A stretch of 64,000 nt of DNA from Paenibacillus lentus. Lineage in GTDB: Bacteria > Bacillota > Bacilli > Paenibacillales > Paenibacillaceae. The stretch's first letter is position 1, and each line of letters starts with the position of its first letter. The position numbers were made by a program, and so were the translations under genes. This document shows positions 35,280 to 43,811 of this stretch, piece by piece. Under the pieces are notes generated by a model. It was not told the DNA's origin, did not search any database, and saw nothing but the letters and a program-made list of their open reading frames with translations. The stretch is from assembly GCF_003931855.1 (NCBI RefSeq), contig NZ_CP034248.1, forward strand, positions 1,736,001 to 1,800,000, in the 5' to 3' direction.

Positions 35280-36119
35280 ATGGTTTCAAGCAAATGGAAG
35301 TGGCCGGTATATCATGTATTTGTCGGCGCACTTGCCATACTCATGCTGTACCCGATCATTTGGCTCTTTATGAGCTCCTTCAAGGAAAGCCGGACGATAT
35401 TTGCCACGGCTTCGCAGCTAATACCGCAGTCCTGGGATTTCGGGAATTATGCCGCAGGCTGGGCAGGCGTCGGCGGGCAGCCATTTGCCCAATTTATCGT
35501 CAACTCGCTGATTATCGTCGTACTCGCTACCATAGGTGTTGTCATATCTTCAGCACTGGTTGCGTTCGGATTCGGGCGGCTTGATTTTAAAGGACGCAAT
35601 CTGTGGTTTGCCCTAATGATGGTCACCCTGATGCTGCCACATGATGTGGTGCTCGTGCCGCAGTACATTATATTTTCCAAGCTCGGGTGGCTGAACAGCA
35701 TGAAGCCGATCGTCATACCGAACTATTTTGGCGCCCCGTTCTTCATCTTTCTGATGATTCAATTTATCCGTTCTATTCCTATAGAACTGGATGAAGCGGC
35801 AACGATCGACGGCTGCGACAAGTTCCGGCTGTTCTATCGCATCATTCTGCCGCTCATTAAACCGGCGCTCGCTACGGCGGCGATCTTCTCCTTCTATTGG
35901 CGGTGGGAGGATCTGATCGGTCCGGTATTGTATTTGAATTCGCCGCAGAAATATACCGTATCGATGGGGCTTAAGATGTTCCTAGATAGCGAGTCCGGCT
36001 CCAACTGGGGCGCGATGTTCGCGATGTCCATCGTCAGCTTGATCCCGGTCGTCGTTGTATTCTTTATGTTCCAGAAACAAATTGTCGAAGGAATTAGCAG
36101 CAGTGGATTGAAAGGGTAA
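35280..36119 (+). CDS. yesQ: Sugar ABC permease YesQ-like
   Basis: A 279-residue MalG-type permease. Six helices, EAA loop [23 protein letters not shown], and C-terminus [11 protein letters not shown]. Ribosome site AAAGGGGG lies in the end of the preceding gene, implying coupled translation. Together with YesP it forms the membrane channel of the rhamnogalacturonan-fragment importer. Confidence 0.93.
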   Translation: MVSSKWKWPVYHVFVGALAILMLYPIIWLFMSSFKESRTIFATASQLIPQSWDFGNYAAGWAGVGGQPFAQFIVNSLIIVVLATIGVVISSALVAFGFGRLDFKGRNLWFALMMVTLMLPHDVVLVPQYIIFSKLGWLNSMKPIVIPNYFGAPFFIFLMIQFIRSIPIELDEAATIDGCDKFRLFYRIILPLIKPALATAAIFSFYWRWEDLIGPVLYLNSPQKYTVSMGLKMFLDSESGSNWGAMFAMSIVSLIPVVVVFFMFQKQIVEGISSSGLKG

Positions 36120-36170
36120 GAGAGCATGGAGGCTATTTGTATGGAGTGAACGGATGAAGGGGGGAAGCGA

Positions 36171-37355
36171 ATGGGAGAAGAGAAAGTGAAGGCATCTGAG
36201 GCCGCGAATGAGGAACACGGCAAGGTGATAACATCGTGGAAGTTCGATTTCGGGTCTGAAGCACCGCTGGACGGTTACATGGGCGTGACGGAGGAAAATG
36301 CGTATGATTCTGTGGCAGGATATGGATTCGAGGACGTTAGCCGGGTATATGCCCGGGATAGAACCGCGGCCATGGCTGGAGCTCCGTACGACGCGAAGGC
36401 AGCGTTGTACCATCGTTTTTGCATTCCGATGGGAGCTACGCTTGCGGTAGATGTGCCCGATGGGATATATGTAGTGAACATCTTGGCGGGAGACGCTTTC
36501 GCGGAAGCTCATACTATGCTGAAAGTGGCTGGAAGCAAGCGGGTGCTGCCGCCGATTCGCTCAGCGGCTGGGCAGTTCATTGAGGAAAAGTTCGCCGTTC
36601 CGGTACGGGGTGGCCGCTTCCGTCTGCATGTGTCTGGGCAGGCACCTCGCCTGAATATGCTAGAGCTTCAACCCGCGCCGAGTACGCTGACCTTATTTCT
36701 CGCGGGCGACTCCACGGTAACGGATCAACCGGAGGACGGCTACCCTTATGCGGGCTGGGGACAACTGCTGCCCGCTCTATTCAAGCATGATGTCTGCGTG
36801 GATAATCATGCGCAGTCCGGAAGAAGCTCACGAAGTTTTATCGAGGAGGGGCGCTTAGAGGCGATCCTGCAGCAGATGAAGCCTGGGGATTTCCTGATGA
36901 TTCAGTTCGGCCATAACGACGAAAAGCCTGATTCGCGGGGAACCGAGCCATTTACAACGTACAAACAGCATTTGTTGCGCTATATCGAAGCAGCCCGGGA
37001 GAAGCGGGCTCATCCGGTGCTGGTGACGCCGGTGCATCGCCGGTATTTCAACCCGGATGGGACGCTCTCCGATACGCACGGAGATTATATCAAGGCGATG
37101 CAGGAGCTGGCGATGGAGACGGATACGCCGCTTATCGATCTTGCCGCCAGAAGCAAGCAGCTGTTCGAGGCGGCAGGGCCGGAGGGCAGTAAGGATTTGT
37201 TCATGTGGGTGTATCCGGGCGAGTACATGAACTTCCCCGCGGGCGTGCGGGACAACACGCATTTTCAAGAACTGGGAGGAGAAGCGATTGCTCGTCTGAT
37301 TGCTGACGGGATTCGTGATTTGCAATTACAGCCTTTGTTAATGTATCTAAGGTAG
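36171..37355 (+). CDS. yesT: Rhamnogalacturonan acetylesterase-like SGNH hydrolase (CE12)
   Basis: A 394-residue cytoplasmic esterase. Residues about 20-165 form a beta-rich N-terminal domain (WKFDFGSEAPLDGYMGV). The SGNH/CE12 domain follows, with block I LFLAGDSTVTDQP (Ser nucleophile), an Asn-bearing SGRSSRSF block, block III QFGHNDEKP and block V DNTHF (catalytic Asp/His). No signal peptide, so it deacetylates imported oligosaccharides before GH105 action. Matches YesT/YesY-type proteins but carries the extra N-terminal module. ATG follows AAGGGGGGA. Confidence 0.9.
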   Translation: MGEEKVKASEAANEEHGKVITSWKFDFGSEAPLDGYMGVTEENAYDSVAGYGFEDVSRVYARDRTAAMAGAPYDAKAALYHRFCIPMGATLAVDVPDGIYVVNILAGDAFAEAHTMLKVAGSKRVLPPIRSAAGQFIEEKFAVPVRGGRFRLHVSGQAPRLNMLELQPAPSTLTLFLAGDSTVTDQPEDGYPYAGWGQLLPALFKHDVCVDNHAQSGRSSRSFIEEGRLEAILQQMKPGDFLMIQFGHNDEKPDSRGTEPFTTYKQHLLRYIEAAREKRAHPVLVTPVHRRYFNPDGTLSDTHGDYIKAMQELAMETDTPLIDLAARSKQLFEAAGPEGSKDLFMWVYPGEYMNFPAGVRDNTHFQELGGEAIARLIADGIRDLQLQPLLMYLR

Positions 37356-37371
37356 CATTTGGGAGGAATAA

Positions 37372-38442
37372 ATGACCACAGAGCCATTATGGGAAGGAGA
37401 GCTAGATATGCCAGCATTGGTTTATGATGAGGAGAAAGTGAAGCAGACGATCGACCGTGTCGTTGAACGCACGTTTAATATGGATTTTAACTGGGACTGG
37501 CCGGGCGGGGTCGCTTATTACGGGGTATGCGAAGCGTATGAAGCGACGGGGAACGAGCAGTACTTGACGAAGCTAAAGGCTTGGGTTGACGAGCATATGG
37601 AGGACGGATTGCCGAAGTTGTCCGTGAACGGTGTGTCGATCGGCCACTGCTTGCTGACATTGTATCAGGTCTACCAGGATGAGAAATATTTGAATACAGC
37701 TGTCGAAATGGCGGAATTTTTGAAAAATGAAGCAGAACGGTTTGCAGACGGTATTTTTCAGCACACGGTGAATTCGGTCAATGACGTCTTTCCCCAGCAG
37801 GCTTGGGTGGATACGATGTTTATGGCTGGTTATTTCCTGCTGCGCATCGGTCATCTTCTCGGGAATAAGGAATATTTCGAGGACGGCTTGAAGCAATATC
37901 ATGGCCATGAGGAGTTTCTGCAGGATCCGGACACCAATCTCTACTATCATGGCTGGGATCATGTGAACCAGAACCATATGTCCGGCATATACTGGGCGCG
38001 CGGCAACAGCTGGGCTGCGCTGACAATGTCCAAGGCGCTAAGGTGTGTCGAGGTTCAGCATCCATCTTATATGATTATCGACGGTTCGTTGCGGGACCAG
38101 TTGAGCGCGCTTGTCCGCCTGCAGTCTCCGGAAGGACTGTGGCACACAGTACTGGATGATGATACCACGTACCTGGAGACTTCGGGGTCGGCGGGAATTG
38201 CGACGGCGCTGCTGATGCGGGGCAGACTTTACAACAAATACACACAAAAATCGATCGACGGCATCCTGTCCCGAATTAAAGACGACGGCACGGTGGCAGA
38301 TGTTTCGGCCGGCACGGCGGTCATGAACGACGTAGAGGGCTACAAAGGCGTGCCATATAAGCGTATTCAGGGCTGGGGGCAGGGACTAACCTTGGCCTTT
38401 TTAGCACAATTGCTGCGCACCAAGGAGGACCCGTATAGCTGA
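37372..38442 (+). CDS. yesR: Unsaturated rhamnogalacturonyl hydrolase (GH105, YesR/YteR-like)
   Basis: A 356-residue (alpha/alpha)6-barrel enzyme. The GH105 hallmark QAWVDTMFMAGYFLLR places the catalytic Asp at residue 147. Other family patterns are DWPGGVAYYGVCEAY, HGWDHVNQNHMSGIYWARGNSW and YKRIQGWGQGLTLAF. It removes the 4,5-unsaturated galacturonyl residue that pectate/rhamnogalacturonan lyases leave on the non-reducing end. Cytoplasmic, no signal peptide. ATG after GGGAGGAATAA. No lyase gene is in the window; one must be elsewhere. Confidence 0.94.
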   Translation: MTTEPLWEGELDMPALVYDEEKVKQTIDRVVERTFNMDFNWDWPGGVAYYGVCEAYEATGNEQYLTKLKAWVDEHMEDGLPKLSVNGVSIGHCLLTLYQVYQDEKYLNTAVEMAEFLKNEAERFADGIFQHTVNSVNDVFPQQAWVDTMFMAGYFLLRIGHLLGNKEYFEDGLKQYHGHEEFLQDPDTNLYYHGWDHVNQNHMSGIYWARGNSWAALTMSKALRCVEVQHPSYMIIDGSLRDQLSALVRLQSPEGLWHTVLDDDTTYLETSGSAGIATALLMRGRLYNKYTQKSIDGILSRIKDDGTVADVSAGTAVMNDVEGYKGVPYKRIQGWGQGLTLAFLAQLLRTKEDPYS

Positions 38443-38561
38443 CCATTGTAACGTCTGCGCCGTTTGCGCTAAGAGCATAATTGTTTGCTATCAACAGGAA
38501 TGAAAATACGGTTACCAGTCGTAATCATATTTGTGATCACATGGGAGGAGGGCTTGCATAT

Positions 38562-38939
38562 ATGGGAAATCAAGTAAAAGGGCACCGATTCTGGGTTATT
38601 CCCGATGGTTATATCCCGCCGGACAGTCGGGGAGAGCTGGTTAGTCATGAAAGTATTTGTGTGCTGAATTGCGGTGAGGTCCCTGCGAAGTTGGACATCA
38701 CTGTCTATTATGAAGACCGAGAGCCGCTAGAGGGCTTCGAGGCCATAGTAGAGGGACGGCGAACGAAGCATATTCGCACATCTTCTTTGGAGAGCAGCGG
38801 GCAGCGAATTCCAGCCGGTGTGCCTTATGCGTTGACCGTGGAGAGCGATGTTCCAGTCATTATTCAATACAGCCGGCTGGACACGACACAGCCGGAGCTA
38901 GCGCTTATGAGCGTCATGGCCCATCCGCTAAAGGATTAG
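38562..38939 (+). CDS. ASRT (sensory rhodopsin transducer) family protein
   Basis: A 125-residue protein matching the Anabaena sensory rhodopsin transducer family over its whole length: GHRFWVIPDGYIPPDSRG, SHESICVLNCGEVPAKLDITVYYEDREP and VIIQYSRLDTTQPELALMS. The family forms beta-sandwich tetramers and was proposed by comparative genomics to bind small molecules such as carbohydrates. I choose the ATG at 38562 because GGGAGGAGGG (38543-38552) lies 9 nt upstream; a start at 38541 is inside that site. Last gene of the pectin operon, so a sugar-binding accessory role is plausible. Confidence 0.85.
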   Translation: MGNQVKGHRFWVIPDGYIPPDSRGELVSHESICVLNCGEVPAKLDITVYYEDREPLEGFEAIVEGRRTKHIRTSSLESSGQRIPAGVPYALTVESDVPVIIQYSRLDTTQPELALMSVMAHPLKD

Positions 38940-38963
38940 TCGCACCGTATTTTGCATAATGAG

Positions 38964-39034
38964 AACCCGGATGACGGATGCTGCTTTGGTATGACCTGGC
39001 GCGGCGTGTACACCATCCGGGTTTGTTTTTGTTT
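38964..39034 (+). terminator. Terminator of the rhamnogalacturonan operon
   Basis: AACCCGGATG (38964-38973) pairs with CATCCGGGTT (39014-39023) and is followed by TGTTTTTGTTTTT. Confidence 0.85.
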
Positions 39035-39044
39035 TTGGTGCATG

Positions 39045-39234
39045 TAATTAGCTGCATTTGTTGTACTTAAATATGGCGGTCTATCGTTGAATGCACAATT
39101 AGCTGGATTCCCTGTAGTTAAAACAAACTTCTAGGGGGATTAAGCGGAAGAAGTATGTTTTAGATACACGAAATCCAATTAATACGCAAAATTACTCCAA
39201 TGAATAAAAATAGATGCATGAAATCCAGGTCTGT
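39045..39234. repeat. Dispersed intergenic repeat, copy A
   Basis: About 190 bp holding four copies of a 20-nt motif: AATTAGCTGCATTTGTTGTA (39046-39065) and AATTAGCTGGATTCCCTGTA (39097-39116) on the plus strand, and inverted copies at 39165-39184 (TACACGAAATCCAATTAATA) and 39215-39234 (TGCATGAAATCCAGGTCTGT). Spacing is close to 50 bp throughout. Copy B at 50078 has the same layout. Non-coding; function unknown. The rest of this interval up to the promoter at 39401 shows nothing I can name. Confidence 0.75.
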
Positions 39235-39400
39235 AAGTCGGGAACAAAAATCGTCAGCTTATTCATATTACCGTTTAGATTTCAGTGGATTACGATTGAA
39301 TTGAGCGGCAGTCTTCATTTAGTCTCCGCAGGAGCGGAAGCATGCTTTGACGTGTATATGGTTGTAATTTCTTCTATTTTGTAATGAATCATCCTCAAGC

Positions 39401-39429
39401 TTGTTCAGAGATGGTATGCTATGTATAGT
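39401..39429 (+). promoter_or_regulatory. Probable promoter of the Cof-type phosphatase gene
   Basis: TTGTTC (39401-39406) and TATAGT (39424-39429), spacing 17 bp, about 64 bp ahead of the likely start codon. Confidence 0.45.
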
Positions 39430-39492
39430 GCATTACTGAGTGGCTAACTTCATAGCTTCACAGGCAGAATGAGTGGAAGGGACGAAAGAAGA

Positions 39493-40317
39493 ATGAACTA
39501 TAAAATGATCGTGCTAGATTTGGATGATACGCTGCTTCGGGATGATCACACGATTTCGCCGCGTACGAAGAAGGCGCTAATGGATGCGCAGGAGGCGGGG
39601 ATTAAAGTTGTGCTGGCTTCCGGCCGTCCGACCTTCGCGATGACGCATATCGCCAAGGAACTGGAGCTTGAGAAATATGGAAGCTTCATCCTTTCTTTTA
39701 ACGGGGCTAAAATTACAAATTGTGCAACCGAAGAAGTATTGTTCAGCAGCACGCTATCGCCGGAAACGGTACATGAGCTCTATGAAGTAAGCAAGCGAGA
39801 GGGAGTATGGATCCATACTTATGTCGGTGACGATATCGTGACACCGGTGAATAATAAGTATACCGATATCGAGGGCGAAATTACGGGTATGCCGATTATT
39901 GAGGCCGCGAATTTCGTGGCAGCTGTTCAGGAGCCTGTCGTGAAGGTATTAATGGTGGACGATCCGGAGAAGCTGGTCGCTTTAGAGAGCAAGTTGCAGC
40001 CACTGATGGAAGGAAAGCTTAACGTTGTTCGCTCTAAGCCGTTTTTCTTGGAGTTCACAGAGGCAGGGGTAGATAAAGGGACAAGCCTTCATCATCTCAT
40101 TCAGCAGCTAGGGATCAAGCGGGAAGAGGTCATTGCTATCGGCGACAGCTACAATGATCTGGCGATGATTGAATTTGCCGGGCTTGGCGTAGCAATGGGC
40201 AATGCCCCTGACGATATTAAAGCGGTCGCGGATCATGTGACGGATACGAATATGGAAGACGGAGTAGCTAAGGTTGTGGAGACGTATATGCTTGATCGAG
40301 CGGCACCAATTGTATAG
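39493..40317 (+). CDS. Cof-type HAD superfamily phosphatase
   Basis: A 274-residue HAD-IIB hydrolase: motif I IVLDLDDTLLRDD (nucleophile Asp), motif II VLASGRP, the Cof-subfamily cap, Lys in DKGTSLHHLI, and motif IV GDSYNDLAMIEFAG. Members dephosphorylate sugar phosphates, nucleotides or flavin/PLP intermediates. I use the ATG at 39493 (AAAGAAGA upstream); an in-frame ATG at 39469 would add eight residues. Stand-alone gene between the repeat element and the third two-component system. Confidence 0.9.
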   Translation: MNYKMIVLDLDDTLLRDDHTISPRTKKALMDAQEAGIKVVLASGRPTFAMTHIAKELELEKYGSFILSFNGAKITNCATEEVLFSSTLSPETVHELYEVSKREGVWIHTYVGDDIVTPVNNKYTDIEGEITGMPIIEAANFVAAVQEPVVKVLMVDDPEKLVALESKLQPLMEGKLNVVRSKPFFLEFTEAGVDKGTSLHHLIQQLGIKREEVIAIGDSYNDLAMIEFAGLGVAMGNAPDDIKAVADHVTDTNMEDGVAKVVETYMLDRAAPIV

Positions 40318-40335
40318 ATGCAAGTTAAGTAGCAG

Positions 40336-40361
40336 GAGCGCTGACCGTCATGTCAGCGCTC
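40336..40361 (+). terminator. Hairpin after the Cof phosphatase gene
   Basis: GAGCGCTGAC (40336-40345) pairs perfectly with GTCAGCGCTC (40352-40361) around a 6-nt loop. Only TTC follows, so the U-tract is poor, but the stem is strong. Confidence 0.6.
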
Positions 40362-40482
40362 TTCGACATTTATGGAAATCAGGTGATAGGAGGAGATATG
40401 GAAGATTGATAAATCATTGACTTCGCGAGAACGAATTTGTATGATTCACTCAATAATGGCATCAGGGGAGGCCTAGGGACAA

Positions 40483-42225
40483 ATGAGCAGAAAATTGATG
40501 ATGGAGCGGCTCAAGCAAATTACATTTAAGAACCGGATCATTGCCATATTTTTGATCAGCAGCTTGATTCCGTTCATATGTCTTGGCTTTATATCCTTTT
40601 ATACGATCAATTCGATCCTCGGTAACAAGGTGGAAGCGGCTCTGCAGAATAACCTCAACCAGGAACTGATCGTTCTGGAGAATACGCTGAACAATATAAA
40701 CCATGTCTCGCAGCAGCTTGCATTCGGAGGGGGGACGAATAAGCTTCTCGAAGAACTGGTTCACGAGACAGAGTCCTACAACCAGATACAACTGCGCAAC
40801 AATATCAAGGCGGAATTGAACATCATTTCTTTTTCCAACCCGAATGTGGGCTTGATTATGTATTATTATCCAGAGGCGTGTACCTACGATTTCGAAAATT
40901 TCCGACTGCGCAGCGAATTCCGGCCGGACCAGCTTCCTCTTATGGCTAAATACTCGGAAATCACTTATTTCGGTCCTCATAAAAGCTACAACGGATCTAT
41001 GAATCAATATGTGTTCAGCACGATGCGCAAAGTCAATTTGCCGGATCAAGACGTATATTTGTACATCGAGACGGGTCGCAACGCGTTGGAAACGTTATTT
41101 GCTCCCGAGAATCGGAAGAGCGATTCCCGTAGACTGCTCATTTTAGACAATGACGGGCGTATTGTTTTTAGTGAAAATGAAGGCGCTTTCCCGGTGAGCA
41201 GCATGTTTCCGGGCCACAGTTCGGCGGCGAATGTCTCATCAGGCACATACGAGGCCTTTTATTGGAATAAGGCGACAAGCAATCAAGGCTGGAGCATCGT
41301 GTCGCTAATTCCGAAAAATGAATTGAATCAGGAGCGCAATAGCTGGCTATTGCAAATGGCCCTCATTTTTGTCGTATTTATTTTTGTGGCTGTAATTACT
41401 GCTTGGCTGCTGTGGAAGATGGTGTACAATCCGCTAGATAAATTCAATAAGGAAATCAAAACCTTAATCCAGACGAATACGAACTATACCGGGCTAACGA
41501 AAATTCCCGAATTTGATTATTTACTGTATCAGATCAGGGACATGAAGACGAAAATTTGGGATTTATACGGGGAAATCGAGCGGAAGGAAAAGCGCAGAGC
41601 TGATTTAGAGGTGGAGAAGCTTCTCTATCAAATCAACCCGCATTTTCTAATGAACACGCTCGATACCGTGCATTGGCTGGCGGTCTTCAGCGGCCATGAG
41701 AAAATTGATAAGCTAGTGCTCTCGCTGAATAAGCTTCTCAGTTATAATCTGGGCAAAATGGGGGAAGCGACGACGATCGGCAAAGAGATTCAGGCGCTGA
41801 AAGAGTATTTGCAGCTGCAGCAAATCCGTTATGATTTCCAATTTGATGTCGACATAGAGGTGGATGAGAGCACGATGGGACTGTCGATCCCCCGCTTTAT
41901 TTTGCAGCCGCTCGTGGAGAATGCTTTATATCATGGGGTAAGCGATGAAGGTTATATTCACGTTGACATTAAATTAAATCAGGAGCTGGAAATTACGATT
42001 CAGGATAATGGCTCGGGGATGACGCAAGCGGAAATCGATGCTTTGATGCTGGATGAATCGAAGGAAAGTCAGAAGGTAGGGATGGGAATTGGTATGAGGT
42101 ATGTGAAGCGAATACTTCAAGCGAATTACGGGGAGCGGGCACGGCTGGAGATTAAGAGCGAGGTTGGAAAAGGGACGATCGTCACTTTGCGCATTCCTGT
42201 TACAGGAGGTGAGCAGGCTTTATGA
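40483..42225 (+). CDS. Sensor histidine kinase, YesM family (GH31 locus)
   Basis: A 580-residue kinase. Helix 1 (IIAIFLISSLIPFICLGFISF) is at about residues 20-42, an extracellular domain at about 45-285, and helix 2 (LIFVVFIFVAVITAWLLW) near 295-313. The His box YQINPHFLMNTLDTVHWLAV has His387, the N-box is LQPLVENALYHGV and the G-box IQDNGSGMT. It overlaps its regulator gene in an ATGA junction. The adjacent LplA-type importer and GH31 glucosidase suggest an alpha-glucoside or xyloside-type signal (inference). Confidence 0.93.
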   Translation: MSRKLMMERLKQITFKNRIIAIFLISSLIPFICLGFISFYTINSILGNKVEAALQNNLNQELIVLENTLNNINHVSQQLAFGGGTNKLLEELVHETESYNQIQLRNNIKAELNIISFSNPNVGLIMYYYPEACTYDFENFRLRSEFRPDQLPLMAKYSEITYFGPHKSYNGSMNQYVFSTMRKVNLPDQDVYLYIETGRNALETLFAPENRKSDSRRLLILDNDGRIVFSENEGAFPVSSMFPGHSSAANVSSGTYEAFYWNKATSNQGWSIVSLIPKNELNQERNSWLLQMALIFVVFIFVAVITAWLLWKMVYNPLDKFNKEIKTLIQTNTNYTGLTKIPEFDYLLYQIRDMKTKIWDLYGEIERKEKRRADLEVEKLLYQINPHFLMNTLDTVHWLAVFSGHEKIDKLVLSLNKLLSYNLGKMGEATTIGKEIQALKEYLQLQQIRYDFQFDVDIEVDESTMGLSIPRFILQPLVENALYHGVSDEGYIHVDIKLNQELEITIQDNGSGMTQAEIDALMLDESKESQKVGMGIGMRYVKRILQANYGERARLEIKSEVGKGTIVTLRIPVTGGEQAL

Positions 42226-43619
42226 TACGTGTGTTAATCGTAGACGATGAGAAGATCGTACGCAAGGGCTTGGTTTCTTTTATGCCCTGGCAGGAATTTG
42301 GAATGACGGTAGTGGGGGATGTAAGCAATGGCGAGGACGCATTGCAATTTATCGCCATGAATAAAGTGGATCTACTGCTGACAGACCTCTCCATGCCGTT
42401 GATGTCGGGGATTGAGCTGATGAAGGAGGTGCGTGGTAAATATCCGCATATTCAAGTTGTCGTACTCACCCTGCACCAGGAATTTGAATATATTCAGGAG
42501 GCCCTACGGCTCGGCGCGATAGATTACATTGCCAAAACGCAGCTAGAAAAGGAACAGTTTGAGGATGTGCTCGGTCGCATCGCTTCACTCATGGCGCAGA
42601 AGGCGCCCTTCAATACAGTACCGATTCAGCAGGATAAATTAGCTGATGCTGAGGAACTTCTGGTGCTTTACGCCTTGAATCAGCAGACCGATGAGCTCCA
42701 GGCGGATATCCCTCTAGCGGAGCAGGCTTATGAGGCGGATATCGGAATTTGGTGCTGGATCGATCCCGAGGAGCAATCAATGAAGAGAATAGCCGCATGG
42801 AAGGAACAGACTCGGACAGTCGATTCTCGCTCGGACTATGCCCTGGTTTGTCTGCGGTATCTTCATGGGCTGGATCGTAAATCGGTATTGCAGCTTCTGC
42901 GCGTCTATCGAAAAAATGACCTGTTCTACGATTACGATCCATCACAGCCTTATCAGCAGGTTGACGGCAAAGAGATTCTGAACAAGGGGAAAGGGGAGAA
43001 TGCACATGATTCGAACCGGATTAAGGAGATATGGTTATCCGCAGAATGGCTTTATGATGACGGAATGTTTGAGAATATGGTACTTGATCTTAAAGCAAAG
43101 AGGCTTCCTCCCATCCGCTTGACCCGCATTTTTTTCTCGATTACGGATGAATGGAACCGCCTGTATCGTCAAATGCTGCCATCGTCCATTGGGATTGAAG
43201 ACTTTATGAGCAGCTGGATACAATTTGAACATTGGCTCAGGGAGACTAGGGCAATGATCAAGGGCGTAAATGCCCGGACGTCTTATTCCGAGGAGATTCA
43301 GAACAGTATTATGAAGGCGGTTAATCTGGCTCAGCAAATGATGAGTGAGCCACTGACGGCCAGTGATATGGCGGAGATGGTCAATATGAGCAGCAGCTAT
43401 TTCAGTCAATGCTTCAAGGAGATCGTCGGGCAGACTTACACCGATTACTTAAGGGAAATTCGCATGCAGCGGGCTAGGCAGTATTTGCGCAATACAACGA
43501 AGACGATTCAGTGGATCGCTGAGCAGGTCGGGTATAACGATGAAAAATATTTCAGCAGGTTATTTCGCGAGCAGGTTGGCATGCTGCCTAGTGAATATCG
43601 CCAGGCTAACATGGGGTAA
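42222..43619 (+). CDS. Response regulator, YesN family (GH31 locus)
   Basis: A 465-residue regulator, shorter in the linker than the other two in this window. Receiver residues 2-120 with DDE (8-10), Asp55 in LLTDLSMPL and Lys in YIAKTQ. The last position differs from the usual YLLKP but keeps the Lys. C-terminal AraC HTH at about 360-460 (LTASDMAEMVNMSSSYFSQCFKEI, IAEQVGYNDEKYFSRLFREQVGMLPSEYR). Co-translated with the kinase. Confidence 0.94.
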   Translation: MIRVLIVDDEKIVRKGLVSFMPWQEFGMTVVGDVSNGEDALQFIAMNKVDLLLTDLSMPLMSGIELMKEVRGKYPHIQVVVLTLHQEFEYIQEALRLGAIDYIAKTQLEKEQFEDVLGRIASLMAQKAPFNTVPIQQDKLADAEELLVLYALNQQTDELQADIPLAEQAYEADIGIWCWIDPEEQSMKRIAAWKEQTRTVDSRSDYALVCLRYLHGLDRKSVLQLLRVYRKNDLFYDYDPSQPYQQVDGKEILNKGKGENAHDSNRIKEIWLSAEWLYDDGMFENMVLDLKAKRLPPIRLTRIFFSITDEWNRLYRQMLPSSIGIEDFMSSWIQFEHWLRETRAMIKGVNARTSYSEEIQNSIMKAVNLAQQMMSEPLTASDMAEMVNMSSSYFSQCFKEIVGQTYTDYLREIRMQRARQYLRNTTKTIQWIAEQVGYNDEKYFSRLFREQVGMLPSEYRQANMG

Positions 43620-43648
43620 TCTTTTAGCTGACCATAAGACAAAGGTAG

Positions 43649-43688
43649 AGAACGTTCGGAAAGAGGGTAGAATCTTTTCGAACGTTCT
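43649..43688 (+). other. Long hairpin between regulator and importer
   Basis: AGAACGTTCGGAAAG (43649-43663) pairs with CTTTTCGAACGTTCT (43674-43688), 15 bp with one G-U pair and a 10-nt loop. No U-run follows. It may be a terminator-like structure ending the regulator mRNA or an operator (the core GAACGTTC is itself palindromic). Confidence 0.55.
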
Positions 43689-43811
43689 TGGCATGTTTAG
43701 AAAAAAATCACCCTTATTGGCAATCGTTTTCTATCTCGATAGGGGATAGCTTCGCGTTATATTAAGAGTGTAATCGATATCGATGTCAATATGGATCAAG
43801 GGGGCAAACGA

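Noticed and set aside
39045..39234. Repeat copy A as a CRISPR array or insertion-sequence end
   Set aside because: Motif copies change orientation, spacers are not unique equal-length protospacers, no cas genes and no transposase are nearby.
40462..41049. 195-codon minus-strand frame opposite the third sensor kinase
   Set aside because: Antisense to a clear kinase gene and lacking any family resemblance.
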